Shown here piece by piece: positions 39,775 through 48,792 of a stretch of DNA of 64,000 nucleotides (position 1 is its first letter; each line of letters begins with the position of its first letter). Under the pieces are notes generated by a model, which ran no database searches, was not told the DNA's origin, and worked only from the letters and a program-made list of their open reading frames with translations. Location: contig NZ_CP030028.1 in NCBI RefSeq assembly GCF_003586445.1, forward strand, positions 820,501-884,500. Reading direction: 5' to 3'. The DNA comes from Bacillus sp. Y1 (GTDB lineage Bacteria; Bacillota; Bacilli; Bacillales; Cytobacillaceae). The position numbers and the translations under genes are program-made.

Positions 39775-41055
39775 TCACCTCTTCTCTTTTTGGATAATTT
39801 CCTCTGCTGCTTGTTTCCCACTGCAAGCAGCCCCCTCTGACAAGATATAATGCGGAGAGGCCCAATCTCCTGCTATATATAATCCAGGGATTTCAGTTTC
39901 AGAACGTTGGAAGTATTTTTCATGCCAAACTAGGGGAAGGCGTTGATTTACAGTGATATTTGGAAGAAAACGACTCGTAACACAAAAGTCTCTCCATCCT
40001 GGCTGCATCGTTTCTAAAAATTGTTCAAGCTCATTTCTTACCTTAATCGAATCAATGGAATCATCAGGGTGATAGTATTTAAACACATGAACAATCGAGT
40101 TTTTACGATTTTCCGAGAGGGAGGCAACATTTGAATGTACGGAAAAATAAAGGGAATCATTCATATCTAAAGCAAATAACTTCTTAGGGTGTGGGAGTTG
40201 AGATAAAGAAATATCTAAACTAGCACCTTTGACAGGTGTTAGTTGGGAAAAAATATTATTCGCTTTTACATTCTCGATTTCACCTAATAGGTTAGTGAGT
40301 TCAAGTGGTCCAGTTGTACTTATTACATATTTACAGAAAATTTCCTCGTTATTTGAAAGAATAATTTTTATACTACGATGCTCAGTTGGTATAACTTGTT
40401 TTACAATTGAATGAGTTTTAATCTGTACACCTTTTATGACTGCTTTATTGTGGAGTTGGTCAATGATTGTTTGCCAACCGTCATGTAAATAGAGTACTCC
40501 GCCCAAGGAAGTCTTAATGTGAGTAACGACTATTTTTGCGCTAACTTTTTCAGGACAATGACAGTAAGTTGAAAGCCTACCAATTACAAAAAGAAGTGAT
40601 TGGACGTTTTTTGATTGAACACCTTTCTCCACCCATTCTTGAAAGGTTTGGTCAGCTAACGCCTGTGTATCGACCTGTTGAATTTTTGATAAAATAAAAA
40701 TCCATTCTATCCGTTCCTTCCAATTAAGTAGACTTGTTGTAAGAAGTCCCAATGGATTAAAAGGGGCAGTATATTCTTTAGTGTTTCGAGTTAATATTCC
40801 TCCTAGCTTAGGTGAACCTCCATCCAGTTTTATATCTAACTCTTCGAGAATGACTGCTGCTTTTCCTTTTTTATAAAGGGCATGAGGTCCCAAATTAAAA
40901 TAATCTTGTTTTATTTTCTCTGTTTGAGCTCTCCCGCCAACCTTGTTTCCCTTTTCAAGGATTAATATAGATAAATCACTTTTCGCTAAATAGTTGGCTG
41001 CTATATAGCCCGCTAAACCTCCACCAATAATAACAACATCCCACATTTGAGTCAT
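39775..41055 (-). CDS. FAD-dependent amine-oxidase/phytoene-desaturase-like protein
   Basis: A 426-residue flavoprotein. The N-terminal FAD motif VVIIGGGLAGYIAANYLAK is followed by the Glu-ending strand LILEKGNKVGGRAQT; the C-terminus has GLYIAGDWASPHYILSEGAACSGKQAAEE, both typical of NAD(P)/FAD-dependent desaturases and amine oxidases. It is the first gene of an operon with the ECF41 sigma factor. ECF41 sigma factors usually pair with a carboxymuconolactone decarboxylase, oxidoreductase or epimerase; this is a flavin variant. Substrate unknown. AGGAGG precedes the start. Confidence 0.85.
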   Translation of the reverse strand: MTQMWDVVIIGGGLAGYIAANYLAKSDLSILILEKGNKVGGRAQTEKIKQDYFNLGPHALYKKGKAAVILEELDIKLDGGSPKLGGILTRNTKEYTAPFNPLGLLTTSLLNWKERIEWIFILSKIQQVDTQALADQTFQEWVEKGVQSKNVQSLLFVIGRLSTYCHCPEKVSAKIVVTHIKTSLGGVLYLHDGWQTIIDQLHNKAVIKGVQIKTHSIVKQVIPTEHRSIKIILSNNEEIFCKYVISTTGPLELTNLLGEIENVKANNIFSQLTPVKGASLDISLSQLPHPKKLFALDMNDSLYFSVHSNVASLSENRKNSIVHVFKYYHPDDSIDSIKVRNELEQFLETMQPGWRDFCVTSRFLPNITVNQRLPLVWHEKYFQRSETEIPGLYIAGDWASPHYILSEGAACSGKQAAEEIIQKEKR

Positions 41056-41090
41056 ATAAAAAACCTCCTAGTTATCTTTTCATCAATCAT

Positions 41091-41116
41091 GACGAGGAGG
41101 AGAGATTTTTGTGACA
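41091..41116 (-). promoter_or_regulatory. ECF41-type promoter of the flavoprotein-sigma operon
   Basis: On the minus strand TGTCACA (41116-41110) is followed after 15 bases by CGTC (41094-41091), close to the known ECF41 target promoter TGTCACA-n16-CGTC. The gene starts about 36 bases downstream at 41055. Confidence 0.82.
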
Positions 41117-41121
41117 TAAAT

Positions 41122-41156
41122 AAATAAAAAAAGCGTCTTTATTTATAGACGCTTAC
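41122..41156 (-). terminator. Intrinsic terminator of the DUF4405 gene
   Basis: AAGCGTC (41131-41137) and GACGCTT (41148-41154) form the stem; on the minus strand it is followed by TTTTTTTA. Confidence 0.85.
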
Positions 41157-41164
41157 TCCAGTAA

Positions 41165-42058
41165 TTAAGATACAATTGTCATTTTTTGTTCTGTAGGATT
41201 CTTTTTCCGCCTTGCAAGTAGCTTTTCTAAATAGTAAATCAGAATGATAAATACAGACATAATGCTGAAATACTGTAAGATGACTTCTAATGCGTTCGTG
41301 GTGCTAATAGCTCCTCTTCCTTCCAATCCACCACGTGCAAACTGGCCACCTGCACCATCGTCGGGTGGGGTACTCCGTTCAAATTGACGATTCCCTCCAG
41401 AAAAGTCACCACTTGGAGGAGTACCTCGTTCGAATTGACCTTTCGCAAAACCTCCTTCAGGCATTTCGGAAGAGGAGGTAGCAAAAACGCGAGACACTCC
41501 AAGTAGGTCTGTTAAAAAATTTGTTGAATAGATTTCATAGCTTCCGAATACTAATAAGGCAGCTGTAGCGACCTTTGCGACGATTCCCAGAACCGGTTTC
41601 GGCGTTTTAAATTTTACAATGTTACTAAAAACTTGGATTACCCATTTCCAGTGTAAACCAACATGAGCGGCAACTAATATAAGTACTAAATAGGAAATAG
41701 AGATATGTGCTATTTGAAACCATCGCTCATTAGTAACATTAATATTAGGGAACACAATGTGAGAAACCAAAATCCCACTGATGATAATAAAGGCCATAGT
41801 GATGAGTAAAAGTAAATTTAAGACATATCCAAATTTTGTTTTGAAAGGAAGCTTCCGATCAAATAACTTAACGGTCACATTTTTAACCCATCTCCAGTTA
41901 AGTGCTATATGTGTAAAAAACACTGCAGCAATGGCTAAGCCTGCAATTTCATGAAAGGTTAAACCGCCCAATACTTGTTTGTTGAAAAACAAGACAAATG
42001 TGACTGCCATTAAAATGTCCAGTCCAAACTTTACGTACATTAACTTTTTCTCATTCAA
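41165..42058 (-). CDS. DUF4405 membrane protein, cytochrome-b-like
   Basis: A 297-residue protein with about six transmembrane helices. Repeated blocks HEIAGLAIAAVFFTHIALNWRWVK and HISISYLVLILVAAHVGLHWKWV supply paired histidines within helices, as in flavinylation-associated cytochromes of the DUF4405 family that bind haem and pass electrons across the membrane. An external Gly/Pro-rich insert between the last helices repeats FERGTPPSGDF and FERSTPPDDG-like units. No ApbE or FMN-binding protein gene is adjacent. Single gene with terminator. Confidence 0.78.
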   Translation of the reverse strand: MNEKKLMYVKFGLDILMAVTFVLFFNKQVLGGLTFHEIAGLAIAAVFFTHIALNWRWVKNVTVKLFDRKLPFKTKFGYVLNLLLLITMAFIIISGILVSHIVFPNINVTNERWFQIAHISISYLVLILVAAHVGLHWKWVIQVFSNIVKFKTPKPVLGIVAKVATAALLVFGSYEIYSTNFLTDLLGVSRVFATSSSEMPEGGFAKGQFERGTPPSGDFSGGNRQFERSTPPDDGAGGQFARGGLEGRGAISTTNALEVILQYFSIMSVFIILIYYLEKLLARRKKNPTEQKMTIVS

Positions 42059-42149
42059 TTAAATCCCCCCTCAAAATTTATTTAATCCCATTATGGAGAA
42101 CGGACCTTAAAAGAACCTTAAAATTAAAATTCAGAGGTTTTGAAATAAA

Positions 42150-42187
42150 AAAAGGCAAGCCAACAGTCAACAATTTTGGCTTGCTTT
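42150..42187 (-). terminator. Intrinsic terminator of the DUF421 gene
   Basis: GGCAAGCCAA (42153-42162) and TTGGCTTGC (about 42175-42184) form the stem; the minus strand ends in TTTTTTT. Confidence 0.85.
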
Positions 42188-42191
42188 CGAT

Positions 42192-42899
42192 TTATTTGTA
42201 TAGAAATATTTTTAAGTTATCTTTATTATCAATGGTTGCAAGAAGAACATCATTTACCCTGGTTTGATATGAACTTTCTAACTTCGAGGTGACCCATTCT
42301 TTACTTTTTCCCATTTCCTTTAATTCTGAAGTAAGTATGGTACCTTCCTTAATAATGGTCCTAGGGTGTTCGAAAGGCTCTGTTTTTATTCCTAACGTTG
42401 AAGGGGTAACGGGTTGGTATTTAGGATCTAGGAAAAATGATATTTTTCCATCTGCTTCCCAAGTAGCGAGAACTACTTTCTTCACATCATCAACTTGTCC
42501 TTCACGCAATTCTTCAAGTAAAACATCTAGAGATATTCTCGCCTTTTTCAACCCTTCATACAGGATTTTACCGTCCTTTACAATCGTAACGGGAGGGGAA
42601 TTCACTAGTCTTCTAAACCATGGCCATTTCAGAAGCATAAATACCCCAGATATATATAAAACCATTAATACAGCTGTGGTTATCATCGATCCTTTTAGTC
42701 CGAGATGTTGATCGGATAACGGATGGGCAATAATGTTTCCAATAACTAAAGCAACAACAAAATCAAGTAGCCGTAATTGAGATATTGATCGCTGAGTTAA
42801 TAATCTAGCTACAATCAATAGAAAAATAAAACCTACTACTGCTCGAAGAATCCACTCCATGCTAGTAAGGGTTTCTTGACTTTGGTAAAAATCCATCAT
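42192..42899 (-). CDS. DUF421/YetF family membrane protein
   Basis: A 235-residue protein with three N-terminal transmembrane helices and a cytoplasmic two-lobed domain. Family blocks are RSISQLRLLDFVVALVIGNIIAHPL and PVTIVKDGKILYEGLKKARIS LDVLLEELRE (split here for length). YetF proteins are common in spore formers; their function is poorly defined. ATG 42899 has AAAGGA about ten bases upstream; the frame is open to 42908. Confidence 0.86.
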   Translation of the reverse strand: MMDFYQSQETLTSMEWILRAVVGFIFLLIVARLLTQRSISQLRLLDFVVALVIGNIIAHPLSDQHLGLKGSMITTAVLMVLYISGVFMLLKWPWFRRLVNSPPVTIVKDGKILYEGLKKARISLDVLLEELREGQVDDVKKVVLATWEADGKISFFLDPKYQPVTPSTLGIKTEPFEHPRTIIKEGTILTSELKEMGKSKEWVTSKLESSYQTRVNDVLLATIDNKDNLKIFLYK

Positions 42900-43079
42900 G
42901 TAGAACACGTCCTTTATTCCGATAACTAAATGTTAGTTTACCTATGAGGTGATTGAAATAATCTATAATCGTATGAAATAGTTTCAAATTGTGATTCAAA
43001 TCCTCATTATTATTTTTTGAGAGTTGTATGATGAGTTCAGTTGATAAACACCTTCAAAAAATCCTAGGAGGAATAATAG

Positions 43080-44309
43080 ATGAACAAAATTATGATAGCG
43101 AAAGATACGTACTGGGTAGGAAAGATTGATGATCGTGAAGTACCATTTCACCGATTAATATTAGGTAAAGGAACAACGTATAATGCCTATTTGCTAAAAA
43201 CAGAAAAGCCAACGGTAATTGATACGGTAGATATGCAGTTTGGTAGAGAGTTTGTTGAGTACTTAAGTGAGTTAATCAATCCTGAGGAAATTCAATATAT
43301 CATTATTAATCATACCGAACCAGATCATTCAGGTGGACTAGCAGCACTAGCTGGAAGAGCACCATATGCGACGATTGTATGTACAGCTCCTGCGGTAAAT
43401 GAACTAAAGGAGATGTACAAACTTCACAGCAGAAATTTTTTAGTTGTAAAAGATGGAGATACATTGGATATCGGAGGAAAAACACTGAAATTCAAAGAAA
43501 CACCGTACCTTCATACAGAGGAAACAATGATAACATATTGCATCGAAGATAAGATTTTATATCCTTGTGATATCTTCAGCACGCATGTGGCTAGTAATAC
43601 TTTTTTTGCAGATGAAGCCGGCTTTGATATTACAGAGGATTTCATTGGGTACTACAATGCAATTATTCATCCCCATAGGAGATATGTAAGAACATTAATT
43701 CAAGCCTTAGAGGATTTAGATGTACAAATGATTGCACCATCACATGGCTATATTTTGCGTAAGGATATCCAAAAGTATATTGATTTGTATGCAACCTTGA
43801 GTGCGGATACGATCGATGATAAAAAAGCAACCATTGTGTATACAAGTCTTAGAAACAATACAAAAAAGGTAGCGGAGAGTATCAAACGAATATTAGAAGA
43901 AAATCAAATTAAAGTCTCAATCTTTAACGCGGATAAGTCTGAAAAGAGCGACATTCTTGAAAGTATTCAAGATGCGGATGCTGTATTTATTGGTAGTTCA
44001 ACAAAGTATGCAGATATGATTGGAAATCTTGAAGAGGTGCTCAAGGACTTAAAGGAAATGAATCTTGAAGGGAAAATCGCCACTGCTTTTGGTTCTTACG
44101 GATGGAGTGGAGAAGCGATTGAAGTGATTCAAGACTACTTACATGAAACCAATATGAATGTACAAAGTACATCTCACGTCATAAAAACAACAGGGATGAC
44201 ACATGTGGAGTTTCCAGTAAGAGTAAGATTTTCACCAAATGAAGAACAATTGAAAAAAATCGAACATTCAACAACATTTGTTGCTGATTTGCTCTTAAGC
44301 GCGATTTAA
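43080..44309 (+). CDS. Flavodiiron protein (O2/NO reductase)
   Basis: A 409-residue FDP. Residues 1 to about 250 are a metallo-beta-lactamase fold with the diiron ligands in NHTEPDHSGG (residues about 79-88), LHTEETM (His), YPCDIFSTH (Asp) and SHGYILRK (His). Residues from about 255 are a flavodoxin domain (IVYTSLRNNTKKVAE, GSSTKYADM). It reduces O2 to water or NO to N2O with electrons from rubredoxin. It is first in a cluster with rubredoxin reductase and rubredoxin. AGGAGG precedes the ATG. Confidence 0.94.
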   Translation: MNKIMIAKDTYWVGKIDDREVPFHRLILGKGTTYNAYLLKTEKPTVIDTVDMQFGREFVEYLSELINPEEIQYIIINHTEPDHSGGLAALAGRAPYATIVCTAPAVNELKEMYKLHSRNFLVVKDGDTLDIGGKTLKFKETPYLHTEETMITYCIEDKILYPCDIFSTHVASNTFFADEAGFDITEDFIGYYNAIIHPHRRYVRTLIQALEDLDVQMIAPSHGYILRKDIQKYIDLYATLSADTIDDKKATIVYTSLRNNTKKVAESIKRILEENQIKVSIFNADKSEKSDILESIQDADAVFIGSSTKYADMIGNLEEVLKDLKEMNLEGKIATAFGSYGWSGEAIEVIQDYLHETNMNVQSTSHVIKTTGMTHVEFPVRVRFSPNEEQLKKIEHSTTFVADLLLSAI

Positions 44310-44327
44310 GAAAAGGTAGGTGAAGAA

Positions 44328-45551
44328 ATGATGAAACATTATTGTATTATTGGAACAGGTGTCGCAGCTGTGAATGCAGCAAAGGCCATAAGAGATGTTG
44401 ATAAAGAGGCACATATCTCCTTGTTTGGAGCAGAAAAGTCACTTCCATATAACAGAATTAAATTATCAAAAGAATTATTCTCGGACTTAAGAAGTGAGAA
44501 AGTCCTACTCAAAAAAGAGAAGTGGTATGAGATGCAAAATATCCGAACATACCCGAATACAAAAATTGTTCGCATTATTACCGAGGATCATATGCTTCTT
44601 TCAGAAACAGGCGATATGATTTCATACGATAAACTGCTCATATGCACAGGGGCAAAAAACAGACGTCTACCCGTTAATGGGGTGGACAGAAGAGGAGTTT
44701 TTTCCATTAGAGAAATGCATGAGGCAGAAGACTTCAAAGTATTCATTGAGGATAAAACTAGTGTAGTAAACATCGGCGGAGGTATTCAAGGACTAGAAAC
44801 AGCATGGTCTATTTTACAGGCGGGGAAAAAGGTTTCGATTGTGGAGGTTGCTCCAAGATTGATGGCTAGGCAGCTAGATGAGAAGACTAGCAAACTTCTA
44901 AGAAGGAAAATCGAAGAAGCTGGTGTGGATATTTACTTGAACGCCTCCATTAAAGAGATTGTAGGTGACGATAAAGTAAATGGAATCGTCTTAAATGATC
45001 AGTTGATTTCCTGCGACAGTGTCATTTACTCCATCGGTGTCGTTCCTAATCTTGACTTAGTAGAAAATACTATGATTCAAACCAATAGAGGAATTATCGT
45101 AAATGAAAAGATGGAAACAAACATACAGGATGTGTATGCAGCAGGGGATGTGACCGAGCTGCATGGTGAAGTAGAAGGCTTATGGGGTCGGGCTATGGAT
45201 CAAGGAAAAGTGGCGGGTAAAAATATGGCATCTGCTACTGAATTGTATGAGAAAACAACTCCATTTACAGTATTTAATGCCTTTAATATGTCTTTGTTTT
45301 CCATAGGAATGGTGGATGAAGGTCTATGTGATACAACCATTATGGATGAAGATGGAGATGAAAAATACACGAGGATTTTTATACAAGACGAGAAAATAGT
45401 AGGTGTAATTTCTCTTGAGGGTATTGTTGCCTCCACACCTTATAAAATGGCGATTGAAAATAAGATTTCCCTGAATGGAATTTCATTAGACACTGTTTCG
45501 GTAAAGGAATTGATGAGTTTGGTAAAGGAAAGGCTGTCACAACCAGCTTAA
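44328..45551 (+). CDS. NAD(P)H-rubredoxin reductase-like flavoprotein
   Basis: A 407-residue FAD/NAD-dependent disulfide-reductase-fold protein without redox cysteines. FAD motif [18 protein letters not shown] at the N-terminus, NAD motif [19 protein letters not shown] near residue 143, and the second FAD motif [11 protein letters not shown] near 268. It should pass electrons from NAD(P)H to the rubredoxin coded next, feeding the flavodiiron protein. It is 18 bases downstream of the FDP gene and ends one base before the rubredoxin region. Confidence 0.9.
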   Translation: MMKHYCIIGTGVAAVNAAKAIRDVDKEAHISLFGAEKSLPYNRIKLSKELFSDLRSEKVLLKKEKWYEMQNIRTYPNTKIVRIITEDHMLLSETGDMISYDKLLICTGAKNRRLPVNGVDRRGVFSIREMHEAEDFKVFIEDKTSVVNIGGGIQGLETAWSILQAGKKVSIVEVAPRLMARQLDEKTSKLLRRKIEEAGVDIYLNASIKEIVGDDKVNGIVLNDQLISCDSVIYSIGVVPNLDLVENTMIQTNRGIIVNEKMETNIQDVYAAGDVTELHGEVEGLWGRAMDQGKVAGKNMASATELYEKTTPFTVFNAFNMSLFSIGMVDEGLCDTTIMDEDGDEKYTRIFIQDEKIVGVISLEGIVASTPYKMAIENKISLNGISLDTVSVKELMSLVKERLSQPA

Positions 45552-45570
45552 CATGAAGGAGGAAACTAGA

Positions 45571-45735
45571 ATGAAAAAGTATATATGCTTACCATGTGGA
45601 TATATTTACGATCCAGCGATAGGAGATCCTGATGAGTGCGTCGAACCAGGAACACCGTTTGAGGAGCTGCCAGAAGATTGGGTATGTCCTGTATGTGGGG
45701 AAGATGCTGACCAATTCTCAGTGGTAGAGGAATAA
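45571..45735 (+). CDS. Rubredoxin
   Basis: A 54-residue protein with both CxxC knuckles, CLPC and CPVC, that hold a single iron. Typical context [17 protein letters not shown] and [17 protein letters not shown] 45571 is used because AGGAGG lies just upstream and the longer frame to 45553 overlaps that site. It carries electrons from the reductase to the flavodiiron protein. Last gene before a strong terminator. Confidence 0.95.
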   Translation: MKKYICLPCGYIYDPAIGDPDECVEPGTPFEELPEDWVCPVCGEDADQFSVVEE

Positions 45736-45740
45736 AGGAA

Positions 45741-45775
45741 AGATCGCAGCTATCCATTAGCTGTGATCTTTTTTA
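45741..45775 (+). terminator. Intrinsic terminator of the flavodiiron operon
   Basis: AGATCGCAGCT (45741-45751) pairs with AGCTGTGATCT (45759-45769, one G-U), followed by TTTTT. Confidence 0.9.
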
Positions 45776-45901
45776 ATAGAAGTGATGTAAAGCACAAATT
45801 TCAAAAATGGCTTATGGTATATTTTTGTGAGATTCATTATCAACAGATTGGAACAACCCTCTAAGAGATTTCTCTATAAATAAACAAAATAGGTGATGGT
45901 T

Positions 45902-46615
45902 ATGAAGGGAACTAGCTGCAATCATAATAAAATGCTTGGACCTTGCCCCAAAAAAGTACCAATTTTTGGAGCGTTATCTGAAGAAGAAATCCTAAAAGTC
46001 GCGAAGATGGCCAAGCATACTCAATTCAAAAAGGGACAGTTGCTTTTACATGAAGGAGAGAAATCTGATCGATTATTTATTGTGAATAAAGGCCAAGTCA
46101 AGGTTTCCAAATTTACTATAGATGGAAAAGAACAGATTTTATATATATTAACAAGCGGCGAGTTTTTTGGAGAGTTACACCTTTTCAATAATGAAGAAGT
46201 GAATAATTTTAGTGTTTATGCCATTGCAGACACGGAGATTTGTGTCATCACAAAAGATGATATTGACCGAATCATGGAAGCGAATCCGGAAATCTCTATA
46301 AAATTATTAAAAGCTTTGACAAAGAGATTAGCACATACAGAAACGTTAGTACAAAACCTAGCAACCAAGGATCCTGAAGTGAGGATTGCCCATATGATTC
46401 TAGAATTTTGTCAAAAGTTTGGAACAAAGAAAGGTGACGGAATTCTTATAGAGCTTCCGATAACAAGAGAAGAAGTGGCAAGCTATGTAGGGGTGACAAG
46501 AGAAACAATTAGTCGTAAATTCAGTAAGTTTGAGAGTTTGGGATTAATTTCTCAACAAGGAAATAAAAAACTATTAGTAAAAGACCATCAAACCTTAAGA
46601 GAATATATACATTAA
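45902..46615 (+). CDS. Crp/Fnr family regulator with N-terminal cysteines
   Basis: A 237-residue regulator. An N-terminal extension has Cys6 and a second Cys about nine residues later (SCNHNKMLGPCPKK). The cyclic-nucleotide-like beta roll (QLLLHEGEKSDRLFIVNKGQVKVS) and the C-terminal helix-turn-helix (TREEVASYVGVTRETISRKFSKFESLGLI) follow. The cysteines suggest redox or iron-sulfur sensing of O2 or NO, and its position after the flavodiiron cluster makes it a likely regulator of it. ATG 45902 follows AGGTG by six bases; the frame is open to GTG 45893. Confidence 0.87.
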   Translation: MKGTSCNHNKMLGPCPKKVPIFGALSEEEILKVAKMAKHTQFKKGQLLLHEGEKSDRLFIVNKGQVKVSKFTIDGKEQILYILTSGEFFGELHLFNNEEVNNFSVYAIADTEICVITKDDIDRIMEANPEISIKLLKALTKRLAHTETLVQNLATKDPEVRIAHMILEFCQKFGTKKGDGILIELPITREEVASYVGVTRETISRKFSKFESLGLISQQGNKKLLVKDHQTLREYIH

Positions 46616-46707
46616 TTACAAAGGGCACAACGAATATTTCAATATATTTCACGTTTATTACAGATATTTCAGAAAATTACCTTCCGAAATTTAACAGGTT
46701 TCAAGTC

Positions 46708-46728
46708 AATGATAGAGGATCATTTTTT
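46708..46728 (+). terminator. Weak terminator-like hairpin after the Crp/Fnr gene
   Basis: AATGAT (46708-46713) pairs with ATCATT (46719-46724), followed by Ts. Only six base pairs, mostly A-T. Confidence 0.35.
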
Positions 46729-46862
46729 ACGTATACTCTTCCTCCTAAAAGCGCGGTTACTTTTATATGGGAAAAGAAATAGGTTGAGATAGGAAGGTAG
46801 GGAAATTTATGTGTAAGTTTCCTATATTGTGGGAAGTTTAAAAAATAAAAAAGGAAAATGAT

Positions 46863-47339
46863 ATGATAGGCCTGATTATTGCCATTCTACTTTTTAATAT
46901 TATTGCCTTTAAAACGAATAAAAGATTGACTGCAAATCAAATTGTACATATTTGGGCATTTACGATTGCATTTCAAATGTTATTCGATTTAATAGTGGAA
47001 TTCAAATTTCACGGATATTGGTATTTTTATAAAGGAGTCGATTGGAAAGGCCTCCTTGCACATACAGCCCTTATTCCACCGGTTAATATGATGTTTTTAA
47101 ACTGGTTTCCTTTTAATAAACCTATCCGTCAAAAAATCACTTATCTTTTCTTTTGGGTGATGGGAATTTTGATGTATGAAACGATTACTCTACTCCCTGA
47201 ACCATGGGGATTTTTTCATTATGGTTGGTGGAAGTTGTGGCATGCTGCAATTGTGGACCCCGTTCTTCTTCTCATATTATTAGGATATTATAAGTGGGTT
47301 TGTAAATTAGAGAATCAATTATTAGAAAATCCAAATTGA
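46863..47339 (+). CDS. CBO0543-like membrane protein
   Basis: A 158-residue protein with four to five transmembrane helices and many aromatic residues (FHGYWYFYKGVDW, LPEPWGFFHYGWWKLWHA). This pattern matches the CBO0543 family seen widely in Bacillus and Clostridium; function is unknown. AAAGGAAAA precedes the ATG. It ends at a terminator, so it is probably a single-gene unit. Confidence 0.72.
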   Translation: MIGLIIAILLFNIIAFKTNKRLTANQIVHIWAFTIAFQMLFDLIVEFKFHGYWYFYKGVDWKGLLAHTALIPPVNMMFLNWFPFNKPIRQKITYLFFWVMGILMYETITLLPEPWGFFHYGWWKLWHAAIVDPVLLLILLGYYKWVCKLENQLLENPN

Positions 47340-47346
47340 AAGTAAA

Positions 47347-47372
47347 ATGCTCTTTGTCAAGGGCATTTTTAT
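47347..47372 (+). terminator. Intrinsic terminator after the CBO0543-like gene
   Basis: AATGCTCT pairs with AGGGCATT (one G-U) around TTGTCA, followed by TTTATTTT. Confidence 0.75.
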
Positions 47373-47437
47373 TTTAAGGTTTTCTTAAGGTTTGTCTTTA
47401 ATAATTACTGAAGTTTGATATCAGGAGAAGGTGTATT

Positions 47438-48385
47438 ATGAAATCTAGGTGGTCCATTTGGTTAGAAAGAACAGATATTTACCGTTGGCTATTTGGTGGA
47501 ACGGTTATCCTTTATTTTTTTAGTGGTGACTACATAAATAATCGAGATATTTTCATGTTATTTACTTTAATTATACTTTGTTTTTCCGCATTATCATTTC
47601 GGAAAGTGTGGATACAAATTTTTACTAGTGGGATTATTTCACTTATAGGGGCTTACCATGTACCGGATTTCAGTATTCAAGTAACAATCCTGCAATGGGT
47701 TTGGTACTTTGTAATGGCTACGTTTATTATGATTCTTATTGAAAAATATATCGCTGAGAAGAGAAATATGATTGATCTTATCACCTCTTTAGCTAACACG
47801 TTGGATTCAAGAGATAATTATACAGCTTTCCACTCGAACAACGTGGCTAATTATTCAAAAGCGATAGCCAAAGAGTTAAAACTAAAGCAAAACGTTTGTA
47901 AGAATATTTATATCGGTGGTTTGCTTCACGATATAGGGAAAATTGGTATCTCAGAAAATGTATTAAATAAATCATCTAAATTAACCACGGACGAATTTCT
48001 ACATATTAAACAGCATCCGTCTATTGGTTATGAGCTCGTGAAACATATTAAACCGTTTGAGAAGAGTGGAGTATTAAATATGATTTTGTACCATCACGAA
48101 CGTTATGACGGTAAAGGATATCCAAAAGGGTTAAAGGGAGAGGAAATCCCATTAGAAGCCCGTATTATGGCAGTTGCTGATGCATTCGATGCAATGACCT
48201 CACATCGTGTGTATCGTGAGGCAAGAAGGTTAGAATATACATTACATGAGCTACAAAAAGAAAGAGGAAAACAATTTGACCCAATGGTGGTAGATGCCTT
48301 TTTAAAGAAGATTGGGAAAACAAATATGAGTCTATATCCTAGCAAACAATCAAAAGAATCTCCTTATCAAATAGTAGGTTCATAA
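47438..48385 (+). CDS. Membrane HD-GYP phosphodiesterase
   Basis: A 315-residue protein. About four transmembrane helices occupy residues 15-105. The cytoplasmic HD-GYP domain follows: AFHSNNVANYSKAIA, GLLHDIGKIGI (HD pair) and HHERYDGKGYPKGLKG (GYP motif). These enzymes hydrolyse cyclic di-GMP or related dinucleotides and tune motility, biofilm or sporulation. No diguanylate cyclase is nearby. AGGAGAAGG precedes the ATG. Confidence 0.9.
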   Translation: MKSRWSIWLERTDIYRWLFGGTVILYFFSGDYINNRDIFMLFTLIILCFSALSFRKVWIQIFTSGIISLIGAYHVPDFSIQVTILQWVWYFVMATFIMILIEKYIAEKRNMIDLITSLANTLDSRDNYTAFHSNNVANYSKAIAKELKLKQNVCKNIYIGGLLHDIGKIGISENVLNKSSKLTTDEFLHIKQHPSIGYELVKHIKPFEKSGVLNMILYHHERYDGKGYPKGLKGEEIPLEARIMAVADAFDAMTSHRVYREARRLEYTLHELQKERGKQFDPMVVDAFLKKIGKTNMSLYPSKQSKESPYQIVGS

Positions 48386-48560
48386 TGTAGTTTGATCATC
48401 ATATCACAAAAATATTCTTGACCAACTAAAAGAATACTGATAAAATTACAAATTATTGTACGATAATAGCTTAGGAGTTTGTTAAAAAAACAAATCTAGG
48501 CTATAAATTAAATATATAAGCAAGCTATGAATGTTATGGGTCAAACTATAACAGGAGCGG

Positions 48561-48623
48561 CTTCTGGAGAGATCGCATATTGCGACGCCGAAGGGTTCAC
48601 AATCTCAGGCAAAAGGACAGAAG
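48561..48623 (+). ncRNA. Glycine riboswitch, single aptamer
   Basis: Conserved gcvT-type elements: P1 CTTCTG (48561-48566) with CAGAAG (48618-48623); P2 GAGAT with ATCTC (48602-48606); the inner hairpin TCGCA-TAT-TGCGA; the conserved CGCCGAAGG and CTCAGGCAAAAGGACAG. Only one aptamer is visible; the usual tandem partner with a second GCAAAAGGAC is absent in 48386-48560. It precedes an intrinsic terminator and the cycA-type transporter, so glycine likely sets transporter expression. Confidence 0.9.
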
Positions 48624-48709
48624 AGTAAAGATACTATTTGGTATGATTGAAGAGTAAGTAAGTTCTCTTTTAACATTTTACCATGTGTATTTGTTATTCT
48701 GACGTTTTA

Positions 48710-48741
48710 AGAGATTGGGGGGAACTCCAGTCTCTTTTTTT
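48710..48741 (+). terminator. Riboswitch-controlled intrinsic terminator
   Basis: AGAGATTGG (48710-48718) pairs with CCAGTCTCT (48727-48735), then a seven-T run, 52 bases before the GTG start. It is the likely expression platform of the glycine aptamer. The region 48624-48709 has no gene. Confidence 0.85.
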
Positions 48742-48792
48742 ATTGCTATTATTCTTACAATAATTATTTGAAAGAAAACGGAGGAATTTCAA

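Noticed and set aside
43020..43079. FNR-type binding site before the flavodiiron gene
   Set aside because: Upstream TGTGA-like half-sites (around 42990 and 45826) lack a proper TCACA partner; too weak to list.
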